Assembly: GCA_964560875.1 (NCBI GenBank)
Contig: CAZLMW010000020.1
Coordinates: 1 to 64,000 of the forward strand
From: CAZLMW01 sp964560875
GTDB lineage: Bacteria; Myxococcota_A; UBA9042
Reading direction: 5' to 3'
Length of the DNA: 64,000 bases
This document shows positions 51,848 through 62,500 of this stretch, piece by piece. The position numbers were made by a program, and so were the translations under genes. A model generated the notes under the pieces. The model saw only the letters and a list, made by a program, of their open reading frames with translations, had not been told where the DNA came from and did no database searches. How positions within the stretch are numbered: the stretch's first letter is position 1; each line of letters opens with the position of its first letter.

Positions 51848-53130
51848 TGGCTCACGTGTTGGTCATCGGCGGCGGCGGCCGCGAACACGCGCTGGCATGG
51901 AAGCTGGCGCAGTCGCCTGTGGTGGCGCGTGTCTCTGTGGCGCCGGGAAACGGCGGAACCGAAGGGGGCAAGATCGCGCGCTGCGACGTCGATGTTCGGC
52001 ACTTCGACACGCTCATCGGCTGGTGCAAGGCCGAAGACGTCGCGCTGGTCGTCGTTGGTCCCGAAGCGCCGCTTGCGGACGGCATTTCCGACGCGCTAAC
52101 GGCAGCAGGTGTCGCCTGTTTTGGGCCGAAGAAGGCGTGCGCTCGTATCGAAGCCAGCAAGTCGTTCGCCAAGCGCTTCATGGTGGAACACGGCATCCCG
52201 ACCGCCGCGTGCGAGACGGTGACCACGGCCGAACAGGGCCATGCCTGGCTCGACGCCCATCCCGGGCCGATCGTGGTCAAGGCGTCGGGGTTGGCTGCGG
52301 GAAAGGGCGTGATCGTCTGCGATGACGCGTCGCAAGCGCAGGCGGCCGTTGACGTGCTCATGGTCGACCGAATGTTCGGTGACGCGGCCGACGAGGTCCT
52401 GCTCGAAGAACGGCTCGAGGGCCCCGAGGTTTCGGTGTTGGCGTTGTGCGATGGAAAAACCGCCGTCGCGATGCCCGCAGCGCAAGATCACAAGCGCGCG
52501 TACGACGGCGACGAGGGGCCGAACACCGGCGGCATGGGCGCGTACGCTCCGGCGCCGGTCGTGTCCGCCGAGCTGCTCAAGTCGATCGAGGCGACCGTCT
52601 TGCAGCCCGTTGTGGACGGATTCGCGTCCCGGGGCACGCCTTACGTCGGCGTGCTTTTTGCCGGCCTGATGCTGACCGCCGACGGCGTACGGGTGCTCGA
52701 ATTCAACTGCCGGTTCGGTGACCCCGAGACGCAAGTCGTGCTCCCGCTGCTCCAAACCGACCTGTTCACTGTCCTGCAAGCTTGCGTGCGCGGATCCCTG
52801 GCCGAGATGACCGTCGCGTGGTCCGACCGCTCAGCGGCGACCGTCGTCGCGGCGTCCGGTGGCTATCCGGCCAAGTACGAGAAGGGCAAGACCATCGTCG
52901 GCACCGATGCGGCCGGCGAGCTCACCGACACGACGGTTTTTCATGCCGGAACGCGGCGCGAAGCCGATGTCCTCGTGACGTCGGGCGGGCGCGTGTTGGC
53001 GGTCACCGGGGTCGGAAGCGATGTCGGCGAGGCGATCGAGCGCGCGTACAGCGGCATCGGCGAGATCCATTTCGAGGGTATCCACCACCGGACCGACATC
53101 GGCTGGCGGGCTCTCAGGGACGACGTGTAG
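51847..53130 (+). CDS. purD: GAR synthetase
   Basis: A 427-residue ATP-grasp ligase joining phosphoribosylamine and glycine. It starts MAHVLVIGGGGREHALAWKL, the family GxGGREHA motif; LEGPEVSVLALCDG, HKRAYDGDEGPNTGGMGAY and FNCRFGDPETQ are ATP-grasp and GARS signatures. Ends 3 bases before purM. Confidence 0.96.
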   Translation: MAHVLVIGGGGREHALAWKLAQSPVVARVSVAPGNGGTEGGKIARCDVDVRHFDTLIGWCKAEDVALVVVGPEAPLADGISDALTAAGVACFGPKKACARIEASKSFAKRFMVEHGIPTAACETVTTAEQGHAWLDAHPGPIVVKASGLAAGKGVIVCDDASQAQAAVDVLMVDRMFGDAADEVLLEERLEGPEVSVLALCDGKTAVAMPAAQDHKRAYDGDEGPNTGGMGAYAPAPVVSAELLKSIEATVLQPVVDGFASRGTPYVGVLFAGLMLTADGVRVLEFNCRFGDPETQVVLPLLQTDLFTVLQACVRGSLAEMTVAWSDRSAATVVAASGGYPAKYEKGKTIVGTDAAGELTDTTVFHAGTRREADVLVTSGGRVLAVTGVGSDVGEAIERAYSGIGEIHFEGIHHRTDIGWRALRDDV

Positions 53131-53133
53131 GTC

Positions 53134-54192
53134 ATGACCGAGCAAGCCAAGAGCCTTTCGTACCGCGACGCCGGGGTCGACATCGATGCGGGCGCGCGCG
53201 CGGTCGAGTTGATGCGCGGCGCCGTCGAAAAGACCCATGGCCCTGAAGTGTTGGCAGGTGTCGGCGCGTTTGGTGGCCTGTTTGACCTCGGCGGCATCGG
53301 CGAAGACAAGCCCGTGCTCGTCGCGTCGGCCGATGGCGTCGGCACCAAGTCCATGATCGCCACCCAGGTCGGCAAGCTGCGCGGCCTCGGTCACGACCTG
53401 GTCAATCACTGCGTCAACGACATCCTCGTGCAAGGGGCGCGGCCGCTGTTCTTCCTGGATTACGTCGCGAGCAGCAAGCTGGCGCCCGAAGCGGTCGCTG
53501 ATGTCGTGACCGGGTGCGCCGAGGCCTGCGCCGAAAACGGATGCGCCCTGCTCGGTGGCGAGACAGCCGAGATGCCCGGTGTCTACCGCGATGGCGAGCT
53601 GGACATCGTCGGCACCATCGTCGGTGTCGTGAGCCGCGAGACGATCATCGATGGCAGCCGAATCCGCCCGGGCGACGCGGTTATCGGGCTGGCCAGTGAC
53701 GGCCTGCACACCAACGGGTTCTCCCTGGCGCGACGCGCGTTGGCCGACGCCGACCTCGGTGAGCGCATGACCGACAGCCGGACCCTCGCCGACCATCTGC
53801 TCGCGCCACACCGCAGCTATTTGCGCGATATCCAGCTGCTCCTGTCCGGCGATGACAAGCGCCGCGGCGTCGATATCAAGGGGCTTGTCCACATCACCGG
53901 CGGCGGTCTTATCGATAATCCACCGCGCGTCTTGCCCGAGGGCACCGCGATGTGGCTGGTCCGCAACAACTGGCATGTCCCCGAGGTCTTCGAACGAATC
54001 CGAGAGGCCGGAAACATCGCGCTGGCGGAGATGGACCGCGTCTTCAACGTGGGGCTTGGGATGCTCGTTATCGTGCCCGACCGGGACGCTGAACGGGCGC
54101 TTGCCCTGCTCGACCGCATCGATATGGCGCAGTCGTGGGCTGTCGGCCAAATCACCGAACGCGGCGATGGCGCGCCCGTGGTCATCAGCTGA
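53134..54192 (+). CDS. purM: AIR synthetase
   Basis: A 352-residue PurM-fold enzyme cyclising FGAM to AIR with ATP. Signatures: SYRDAGVDIDAG, ASADGVGTKSMIA, VNDILVQGARPLFFLDY, CALLGGETAEMPG, GLASDGLHTNGFS and HITGGGLIDNPPRVLP. Normal length. Three bases separate it from purD and 33 from purN. Confidence 0.97.
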   Translation: MTEQAKSLSYRDAGVDIDAGARAVELMRGAVEKTHGPEVLAGVGAFGGLFDLGGIGEDKPVLVASADGVGTKSMIATQVGKLRGLGHDLVNHCVNDILVQGARPLFFLDYVASSKLAPEAVADVVTGCAEACAENGCALLGGETAEMPGVYRDGELDIVGTIVGVVSRETIIDGSRIRPGDAVIGLASDGLHTNGFSLARRALADADLGERMTDSRTLADHLLAPHRSYLRDIQLLLSGDDKRRGVDIKGLVHITGGGLIDNPPRVLPEGTAMWLVRNNWHVPEVFERIREAGNIALAEMDRVFNVGLGMLVIVPDRDAERALALLDRIDMAQSWAVGQITERGDGAPVVIS

Positions 54193-54225
54193 GCAGCACC
54201 GCAGAAGGCATCCGCGAGACTGACG

Positions 54226-54891
54226 ATGAACAGCATGAAGCGGGCGCGATTGGTCGTGTTGATTTCCGGGGGCGGCACGAACCTGCAAGCCGTCCTCGAC
54301 GCGTGCGCGGCCGACCGACTGGCGGCTGATGTGGTTGCCGTTTTCAGCAACAAACGGAGGGCATTCGGCCTCGCGCGAGCCGAGCGCGCCGGCGTCGCTA
54401 CGGTCTATGTGCCCAAGAAAGCGTTCATGCGCCAGGGTCATTCGCGGGACGACTACGACGCCGATGTCGCCCGCCAGGTCGCTGAATATCGCCCCGACAT
54501 CGTGGTTCTCGCCGGCTGGATGCACGTGCTCAGCCCGTCATTCCTCGGCTTGTTCCCGCGGCGCGTCATCAACCTGCACCCGGCGCTGCCCGGCGAGTTT
54601 GCGGGGACACACGCGATCGAACGGGCTTACGAAGCGTGGCGAAGCGGGACCATCGAGCGGTCGGGTGTGATGGTTCACGAGGTCATCCCCGAGGTCGACG
54701 CCGGTGCCCCCATCGCCGTCGCCGAAGTGCCCTTCGAGCCCGATGACACGCTCGATAGCTTCGAAAGCCGCGTTCACGCGACCGAACATAAGCTCCTCGT
54801 GCACGCCATCGCCGCCCACTGGCGCGCGCTCCAATCTCTCCAAGTCACCGCGGCCGATTCCGCCGCATCCAACGTCAAACAGGGGCCGTAG
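54226..54891 (+). CDS. purN: GAR formyltransferase
   Basis: A 221-residue enzyme that transfers formyl from 10-formyl-THF to GAR. The formyltransferase triad is visible: Asn and His in INLHPALPG, Asp in EVDAGAPI. SGGGTNLQAVLD is the phosphate-binding start. Folate-dependent, so no PurT route is needed. Followed by purH after 18 bases. Confidence 0.96.
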   Translation: MNSMKRARLVVLISGGGTNLQAVLDACAADRLAADVVAVFSNKRRAFGLARAERAGVATVYVPKKAFMRQGHSRDDYDADVARQVAEYRPDIVVLAGWMHVLSPSFLGLFPRRVINLHPALPGEFAGTHAIERAYEAWRSGTIERSGVMVHEVIPEVDAGAPIAVAEVPFEPDDTLDSFESRVHATEHKLLVHAIAAHWRALQSLQVTAADSAASNVKQGP

Positions 54892-54909
54892 CGCCCGATC
54901 GGAGCCATC

Positions 54910-56478
54910 ATGACCGCCGTCAAACGACGCGCCATTCTCAGTGTGTATGACAAGACCGGGCTCATCGAGCTCGGCACCGGGCTCGCCGGGCTTGGGTTTG
55001 AGCTCGTCGCGTCCGGAGGCACCGCCAGGAAGCTGATCGGAGCAGGGCTCACCGTCACCGAAGTCAGCGACGCCACCGGCCACCCGGAGATCCTCGGCGG
55101 GCGGGTCAAGACGCTTCATCCCGCGGTCCACGGCGGCATTCTCGCGCGCCGAACCGACGACCATCTCTCCGAGTTGGCCGAGCATGGCATCGGACCGGTC
55201 GACGTCGTCGTCTGCAACCTCTACCCGTTCGTGAAGACGGTGTCGGGTGGGGCTGTCGAGGCCGAGGCGGTCGAGCAGATCGATATCGGAGGCGTGACTT
55301 TGTTGCGCGCCGCGGCCAAGAACTTCGAGTCCGTGGCGGTTGTTTGCGATCCCGATGACTACAGCGGTGCGCTCGAACTGCTCGGCAACGACGACGTGGA
55401 ACAAGCCCGTTTGGATCGCCGCAAGCTCGCCCTCAAGGCGTTTCAGCACACCGCCGCTTACGATGCCGCCATCGCGACGTGGCTCGACAAGGCGGTCAAC
55501 CCCGACGACGCGCTTCCTTCGGCGATTCACCTGTCCTGTGAGCGGGTCCAGACGTTGCGCTACGGCGAAAACCCGCACCAAGCCGCGGCTGTCTACCGCT
55601 GGACACACCAGCCGCCGGCGTTCGAGATGATCCGCGGCGCCAAGGCGCTGTCATACAACAACATCGTCGATCTTGAGGCGACGTGGTCGATGACGACGGC
55701 GTTCGAGCGAACCGCGGTGGCCATCGTCAAGCACACCAACCCGTGCGGTCTCGCGGTCGGAGAGACGCCGGTCGAAGCCTTCCACAAGGCGCTCGCGTGC
55801 GATCCGGTTAGCGCGTTTGGGTCCATCATCGCCTGCAATCGCCCGGTGGACGCGGACTTCGTCAAGGCGTGGGGCAAGCTGTTCGTCGAGGTTGTCATCG
55901 CGCCCAGCTTCACCGAAGAGGCCATCAAGCGGCTGCGCAAGCGCAAGAAGAACTGCCGCGTGTTGGTGCCCCAGCTCGCCGGAGACAACCCGTTTGTGAT
56001 CAAGGGCACGCGCGACGGGCTGCTGGTGCAGACCACAGATCTAAGCGGCGGGGACGATAGCGGCTGGACCGTGGCGACCGAACGGCAGCCCACCGAGCAA
56101 GAACGCGCTGACCTGGCGTTTGGGTGGCTCGCGGTCAAACACGTCAAGTCCAACGCCATCGTCATCGCCCGCGACGGCGCGATGATCGGTGTCGGGCAAG
56201 GCCAGAGCAATCGGGTCGAGGCGGTCGCGCATTCGGTCGCGCAGGCCAAATCGGTGCTCGCCGCGGACAACGAAGCGGCTGCACTCGCGGCGGAGAACCT
56301 CGCGCTGGCGTCCGACGCGTTCTTCCCGTTCCCTGATGGTGTCGAAACGGCCGCGGCCAACGGCGTGACCGCGATCGTGCAGCCCGGTGGGTCGATCCGA
56401 GACGACGCGGTGATCGAGGCCGCCAATCGCCTCGGCATCGCGATGATGTTCACCGGCGAACGGCACTTCCTGCACTAG
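54910..56478 (+). CDS. purH: Bifunctional AICAR transformylase/IMP cyclohydrolase
   Basis: A 522-residue enzyme for the last two steps to IMP. The N-terminal cyclohydrolase has LSVYDKTGL and VKTLHPAVHGGI; the C-terminal transformylase has RYGENPHQAA, VKHTNPCG and FFPFPDGVE. Full length (E. coli 529). The next gene, purL, is 81 bases away and is preceded by a hairpin. Confidence 0.97.
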   Translation: MTAVKRRAILSVYDKTGLIELGTGLAGLGFELVASGGTARKLIGAGLTVTEVSDATGHPEILGGRVKTLHPAVHGGILARRTDDHLSELAEHGIGPVDVVVCNLYPFVKTVSGGAVEAEAVEQIDIGGVTLLRAAAKNFESVAVVCDPDDYSGALELLGNDDVEQARLDRRKLALKAFQHTAAYDAAIATWLDKAVNPDDALPSAIHLSCERVQTLRYGENPHQAAAVYRWTHQPPAFEMIRGAKALSYNNIVDLEATWSMTTAFERTAVAIVKHTNPCGLAVGETPVEAFHKALACDPVSAFGSIIACNRPVDADFVKAWGKLFVEVVIAPSFTEEAIKRLRKRKKNCRVLVPQLAGDNPFVIKGTRDGLLVQTTDLSGGDDSGWTVATERQPTEQERADLAFGWLAVKHVKSNAIVIARDGAMIGVGQGQSNRVEAVAHSVAQAKSVLAADNEAAALAAENLALASDAFFPFPDGVETAAANGVTAIVQPGGSIRDDAVIEAANRLGIAMMFTGERHFLH

Positions 56479-56530
56479 CAGATCGCCAGACACGGGGATT
56501 GGGCGATTCGTCGTCCAGGAAAATCGCAAG

Positions 56531-56545
56531 GCGCCGCTACGGCGC
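56531..56545 (+). promoter_or_regulatory. Hairpin directly upstream of the purL ribosome site
   Basis: Perfect 6-bp stem GCGCCG / CGGCGC around a CTA loop. It ends four bases before the AGGAG of purL and lies 53-67 bases after the purH stop. It may slow translation or stop RNA decay; no purine riboswitch consensus was seen. Confidence 0.45.
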
Positions 56546-56559
56546 ATAGGAGCGAGCAC

Positions 56560-59499
56560 ATGTTGGTACGAGTCGAGGTTGCACCGACCGATGAGCGTTT
56601 TGACGCCCGCGGCGCCGCTGTCCTGCGCGAATTCACCGAAGCTGGGGCGGATTCCGTCGAGCGGATCGAAGTGCGCGACGTCTATTTCCTGGCCGGGGAA
56701 CGGCTGGACGCCGACGCGGTCGCCCGAATCTGCGACGCGTTGTTGGTTGACCCCGTGGTGCAAGCTGCGGCATGGCGAGAGTGGAACGCCGACGACAAGC
56801 CCGCAGCTGCCAACGACGGCCCGGTCGGTGCCATCGAAGTCGCGCCCCTTCCCGGCGTCACCGACACAGCGGGCGAGTCGTTGCGCCACGCCGCGCTGAC
56901 AATCGGCCTGGACATGCTCGACCAGGCGTCGACCGGCCTGCGTTACGTCGTTCACGGCTCGCTCGACGCCATCGAAGCGTCCCGAATCGCGCGGTCAACG
57001 CTCGCCAACGAAGTCGTCCAAGCGTGGGCCCTCGACCGCGAATTGCCCGCGCCGTTCACCGCCGACACCGGTCGTCCCTCGGCGCCAGAGACCGTGCATG
57101 TCCGCGGCATCGACGACGAAGGCTTGCTGGCCATCAGTCAACAACGGCGCCTTGCCCTCGACCTTGGCGAGATGCGCGCTATCGCCGCCCACTTCGGCGA
57201 CCAGGGGCGCGATCCCACCGACCTCGAGCTGGAGATGCTCGCCCAAACCTGGTCCGAACACTGCGTGCACAAGACGTTCAAGGCGCTCATCCACCACACC
57301 GAACCCGGCCACGAAGAGACCGTCGACTCGATGTACAAGTCGTACATCAAGGCAGCGACGAAGGCCGCCGACAGCGATTGGCTCAAGTCCGTCTTCGTCG
57401 ACAACGCCGGCATCGTTGGCTTCGATGACACCTGGGACATCGCGTTCAAGGTCGAAACGCACAACCACCCGTCCGCGCTTGAACCCTTCGGCGGCGCGAA
57501 CACCGGCGTTGGCGGCGTCGTCCGGGATGTCATCGGCGTTAGCGCGTATCCGATCGCGACGACCGACGTGTTGTGTTTCGGGCCTGACGACCTGCCCGCC
57601 GACAGCCTGCCCGAGGGCGTCCTGCATCCGCGCCGAATCGCCGCTGGCGTGACCGCTGGAATCGAGGATTACGGTAACAAGATGGGGATTCCGACCGTCA
57701 ACGGGGCGATCCTCTACGACCGCGGGTACACCGCCAACCCGCTCGTCTTCTGCGGGTGCCTCGGCGTGTTGCCCAGGGGTAGCCATCGCACCGATCCGCG
57801 GGCCGGTGACCACGTTGTCGTGCTCGGCGGACGAACCGGACGTGACGGGTTGCGCGGCGCCACGTTCTCCTCGATGGAGATGGGGATGGAGACGGCTCTT
57901 GTCGCCGGAAGCTCCGTGCAAATCGGCCACCCGATCGCCGAAAAAGCCGTGCTCGAGGCCGTCAAGATCGCGCGCACCGAGGGCTTGTACACCGCGATAA
58001 CCGACTGTGGCGCTGGCGGTCTGTCATCGGCGGTCGGCGAGATGGCCAGCGAGCTTGGCGCCGTCGTTCATCTCGAGCGCGCGCCGCTGAAATACGAAGG
58101 CTTGTCGCCGTGGGAAGTGTGGCTCAGCGAGGCCCAGGAGCGCATGGTTGTCGCCGTGCCGGAAGCCGATCGGCCCCGTTTGCAGGAGGTTTGTGACGAG
58201 CTCGATGTCGAGATGACCGTGCTCGGCACGTTTAGCGGCGACGGCAGGCTCCAGGTGCTCTACCGAGGCGAGTTGGTGGGCGACCTGGACGTTCATTTCC
58301 TTCACGACGGAATCCCGCGCCGCGTGCTCACGTCGCATTGGGAGCCGCCAGCCAGCGATAGCGCCACGCTCTCAGGTCTTGGTGGGCAGCTCGATATTGG
58401 TTCGGAGCTCCTCGCTGTGCTGGCTACCGGCAACGTTCGCAGCAAGGAAGACGTCGTGCGGACGTACGACCACGAGGTCCAGGGCGGCACCATCGTCAAG
58501 CCGTTCGTGGGCGTGCAGCGCGACGGTCCGGCCGATGCCGCGGTTATCGTGCCGCTCGATGCGGTCGAGAACGGGCCCAAACTCGACGGTCCCGGCGTTG
58601 CCTTGGCGGTCGGCATCAACCCGCAATACGGCAAGCTCGATCCCTACGCGATGTCGTTCGCGGCGATCGACGAGTGCTTCCGCAACCTGGTGGCAACCGG
58701 CGCCGATCCGGACCAGGTGGCCATCCTCGACAACTTCTGCTGGGGCAACCCGAAGCTCCCCGACCGGCTCGGCGCGTTGGTTCGATGCGCGCGCGGCTGC
58801 TACGACGCCGCCTTGGCGTACGGCGCACCTTTCATCAGCGGCAAGGACAGCCTCAACAACGAGTACACGGGCGCGGACGGGGCCAAACATGCGATTCCAG
58901 GAACGCTCCTCATCTCCGGTCTCGGTATCGTGCCCGACGCCTCCAAGACCGCGACGAGCGACTTCAAGAAAGCGGGCAACCGTCTGTACGTCGTCGGCGA
59001 GACTCGCGGGGAGCTTGGCGGGTCCATCGTTCATGGCCGACGCGGGCAGCTCGGCGCCGTTGTCCCGCAGCCGGTGGCCGACCCCATGACCCGTCTTCGC
59101 GCTGTTCATCGGGCGATTTCTGGCGGCCTGGTCGCGTCTGTTCACGACTGCTCTGAAGGCGGCCTGGCCGTTGCCCTTGCCGAAATGGCGATCGGCGGGT
59201 TGCTCGGCGCGACTGTCGACCTCGATGCCGCGCCGGGTGTGTCTGGCTTGAGCAGCGCAGACGCGACTGGCACGCCGGCGGTAGCTGCGTTTTCGGAGTC
59301 CGCAGGTCGCTTCGTGGTGGAAGTCGGCGACGAGCACGTCCATGCCTTCGAGGCGCTTTTTGATGGCGTCCCAATCGCGGACGTCGGCGAGGTCAGCCCC
59401 AGTGGTCAAATGACCCTGCGGTGGGCCGGGGTCGAAACGGCGAACCTGACGATTCATAAGCTGCGCAATGCTTGGCGCGGACACGTGGACGCGGATTGA
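56560..59499 (+). CDS. purL: FGAM synthase synthetase subunit with PurS-like N-terminus
   Basis: A 979-residue PurM-superfamily enzyme: FGAR to FGAM. The N-terminal 190 residues contain two PurS-like segments (VEVAPTDERFDARGAA with ARICDALLVDPVVQ; and GLRYVVHGSLDAIEASRIA), so PurS appears fused. The linker (WSEHCVHKTF) and ATP/FGAR domains (ETHNHPSALEPFGGANTG, then SMEMGMETALVAGSS and SGKDSLNNEY) follow. There is no C-terminal glutaminase domain; PurQ is encoded separately at 45161. This intermediate size lies between Bacillus PurL (about 740) and E. coli PurL (about 1295). Confidence 0.93.
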   Translation: MLVRVEVAPTDERFDARGAAVLREFTEAGADSVERIEVRDVYFLAGERLDADAVARICDALLVDPVVQAAAWREWNADDKPAAANDGPVGAIEVAPLPGVTDTAGESLRHAALTIGLDMLDQASTGLRYVVHGSLDAIEASRIARSTLANEVVQAWALDRELPAPFTADTGRPSAPETVHVRGIDDEGLLAISQQRRLALDLGEMRAIAAHFGDQGRDPTDLELEMLAQTWSEHCVHKTFKALIHHTEPGHEETVDSMYKSYIKAATKAADSDWLKSVFVDNAGIVGFDDTWDIAFKVETHNHPSALEPFGGANTGVGGVVRDVIGVSAYPIATTDVLCFGPDDLPADSLPEGVLHPRRIAAGVTAGIEDYGNKMGIPTVNGAILYDRGYTANPLVFCGCLGVLPRGSHRTDPRAGDHVVVLGGRTGRDGLRGATFSSMEMGMETALVAGSSVQIGHPIAEKAVLEAVKIARTEGLYTAITDCGAGGLSSAVGEMASELGAVVHLERAPLKYEGLSPWEVWLSEAQERMVVAVPEADRPRLQEVCDELDVEMTVLGTFSGDGRLQVLYRGELVGDLDVHFLHDGIPRRVLTSHWEPPASDSATLSGLGGQLDIGSELLAVLATGNVRSKEDVVRTYDHEVQGGTIVKPFVGVQRDGPADAAVIVPLDAVENGPKLDGPGVALAVGINPQYGKLDPYAMSFAAIDECFRNLVATGADPDQVAILDNFCWGNPKLPDRLGALVRCARGCYDAALAYGAPFISGKDSLNNEYTGADGAKHAIPGTLLISGLGIVPDASKTATSDFKKAGNRLYVVGETRGELGGSIVHGRRGQLGAVVPQPVADPMTRLRAVHRAISGGLVASVHDCSEGGLAVALAEMAIGGLLGATVDLDAAPGVSGLSSADATGTPAVAAFSESAGRFVVEVGDEHVHAFEALFDGVPIADVGEVSPSGQMTLRWAGVETANLTIHKLRNAWRGHVDAD

Positions 59500-59583
59500 C
59501 GCCAAGTTTGCCGCCGAATTATTGCCCGCGCGCGCGGCGGCCCATACCGTTCTGACATCCGCCTTCGCGCAGTCAGAGGTATC

Positions 59584-62500
59584 ATGCACGCCCCAAAGAT
59601 CTCCCGCGGCCGTGACCGTGCGGTCGCATTGTTTGCCGCAATACTGTTCGTCTTCGGCTGCACATCCGACCCGATCGCGGGGGACGATCCTGCGGCCGAC
59701 AGCGGCGCTTCGGATGTCGCCGACAGCGGGATCTTCAACGACGACGCCCATGACACGGTCGCACTCGGCGACGCCGCCAGCGGAACCGACGCCATCGCCC
59801 TCGACTGTCCCGGCGGGCCCTATTGTCCGTGCCTGGACAACAGCGAGTGCGACAACAACCTCTGCATCCCGACGGCCGCCGGCCCCATCTGCGGCAAGAC
59901 CTGTGTGGACACCTGCAAAGAAGGCTTCAAGTGCGCGTCGGTCACGTCCCCGGGCGGCGGCGACATCGTCAACGTGTGCGTGCCCCGCTACGGCCGGCTG
60001 TGCGATCCGTGCATCTCCAACAAGCAGTGCGGCGCGGTAGGAATCCCCGGCACCGCATGCGTCGACCGTGGGCCGCTCGGCTTCTTCTGCGGTGTGCCCT
60101 GCAGCAGCAACAAGGCCTGCCCAAGCGGCTACGAATGCACCGATTCCAAGGCGGTCGACGGGACGCAGTCCAAGCAGTGCGTTCCCAAGGCCGGCGTCGA
60201 GTGCAAGTGCTCCGAGGTCGCGGTCAAGGCGAAGTTGAAGACCGCGTGCTTCATCGTCGGCGCCGGCGGCAGCGGCAAGTGCGTGGGCGAACGACGCTGC
60301 GGTCCCAAAGGGCTCGGCAAATGCGAGATCCCAGCCACGAGCAAGGAAAAATGCGACGGCATCGACAACGACTGCGACGGCAAAACCGACAACCTCGCTT
60401 GTGATGACGAAAACCAGTGCACAAAAGACGTCTGCGATCCCAGCCAGAAGGACGCGCCCGGCAAGGGCTGCACCCATACCCAGACGCCCGCCGCCTGCAA
60501 CGCCGACGACGACGCGTGCACCGAGGGCGACACCTGCGAAAACGGCGTCTGCAAACCCGGCACGGCCAAGAACTGCGACGACAAGAACCTGTGCACGCTC
60601 GATTCCTGCGACGCCAAGTCCGGGTGTGTGACCAAGTCCGATGACGGCAAGCCCTGCACCGACGACAACCCGTGCACCGTGGGCGATCTATGCAAGGCCA
60701 AACAATGCCAGGCCGGCCCCCTGAAGAAGTGCACCAGCGGCAACCCATGCATCGGCGGCCAGTGCCAGATCGGGACCGGCAAGTGCGCGTTCAGCAACAA
60801 GGCTTCCGGCGCCCCCTGCGATGACGGCCTGGTCTGCACAACGGGCGAGGTCTGCAAGACAGGCGCCTGCAAGGATGGCAAACCGCTGGCTTGCGACGAC
60901 AAGAACACGTGTACCAAGGACAGCTGTGACCCCAAGTCCGGCTGCAAGCATGTGCCGACACAAGAGGGCAAATACTGCGACGACGGCGAGCTGTGCACCA
61001 AGCTGACCGTGTGTAAGTCCGGCAAGTGCGAGGGCGGGCAGGAAAACGACTGCCTCGACGCCGATCAATGCACCAAGGACCACTGCGACAAGACCGCGAA
61101 GAAGTGCGTGCACACGCCCATCGCTGGATGCGGCGACAACTGCAAAGTGACCCAGGACTGCAAAGCCGATGGCAACCCGTGCACGGTGGCTGCGTGCAAG
61201 GCGGGCAAGTGCAAACCAGTCCACAAGCCCGGCCCCTGCGACGATGGCGATACATGCACGAGCTCGGACGCGTGCGCCAACGGAAAGTGCACGGGCAAGG
61301 CAACTGTCTGCGACGACAAGAACATCTGCACGCCGGACTACTGCGAGGCGAAATCGGGCATGTGCCGCATCAAGGCCGGCATCTGCGTCAAGAATGACCC
61401 CTGCAAGAAGGCAACCGACTGCATCTCCGGAGTGTGCAAGGACGGCAAGTGTGCCGACTCGCCGATGTGCAAACCCTTGCAGCTCAAGGCGACCGGTAAC
61501 GGCGGCGATGTCACGGTGAAGAAGTACGGAACCATCGACACGACCACCGGCGTGATGATTGTCGACAACAAGATCATCTTTCACGCCAACTCGAGCGCTC
61601 ATTCGTTGGTCAGCCAGCCCAATGCGGCCGCTACCGCGCCAAAGATTCGGGTGTTTCAGTTCAACTCGTTCTCGATCGGCCAGTACGCAGAGCTCAAGGT
61701 TGGCGGCAAGTTCGGGCTCGCGATTGTCACCAAGAAGGGGATCACCATCAGCGGCAAATTCAACGCCAGCGGCGGACACGGCGGCGCAGGCGGCATCTAC
61801 CAGGCCGGCAAAGCGGGCGTCGGCGGCCCCGCCGGTGGACAAGGCGGTTCACGGCCCAGCTACGGCCAATGCGGCAACGCGCTCGTGGGCAACGCGACCG
61901 GGCTGGGCGGCCCGAGCTCATCGACATGTGGCAAATCTGGCGCTGCGGGCAAGCATTCGACCGCGACCGGAGGCGGCGGCGGTGGCGGCGGCGGCTGCAG
62001 CGGCGCGGGCGGAACCGGCGGCAGTTACGCGACGCTTGGCAAACGCGGCGGCGCGAGCTCTGCGGGGCAATGGGGCCAGGGCGGCCAGGGCCAGGGTGGC
62101 GGTGACGGCGGCGCGGGCTGCAAGTCGACGTACCAGGGCGCCGCGCCCCGATCGGGATACGGCCACGCGAGCATGTTCACGATCTACGCCGGCTCCGGTG
62201 GCGGTGGCGGCGGCTTCGGCGGGACCGGCGGCGATGGTGGCAATGGCGGCGGGCCCGGCGGTGGCAAAGGCGGCCAGCTCTGTTGGGGCGGCGGCGGCGG
62301 TGGCGGCGGCGGCGGCGGCGGAGCGCTCATCCTCTGCGGCGGCAGCAGCGTCGTGATCGGCAAGACCGGCGAAGTGCACGCCCAAGGCGGCGGCGGTGGC
62401 GTCGGCGGGCCTTCGAAGGTGCCGGTCGCTGGCGGCAACGCCCAAAACGTCGGCAACAAGGTGTCGGGCGGCGGTGGCGCGTGCGGCGTCGGTGGCGTCG

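Noticed and set aside
58372..60477. A 701-codon minus-strand open frame spanning the 3' part of purL and the start of the next lipoprotein
   Set aside because: It crosses two well-supported plus-strand genes and has no recognisable domain.
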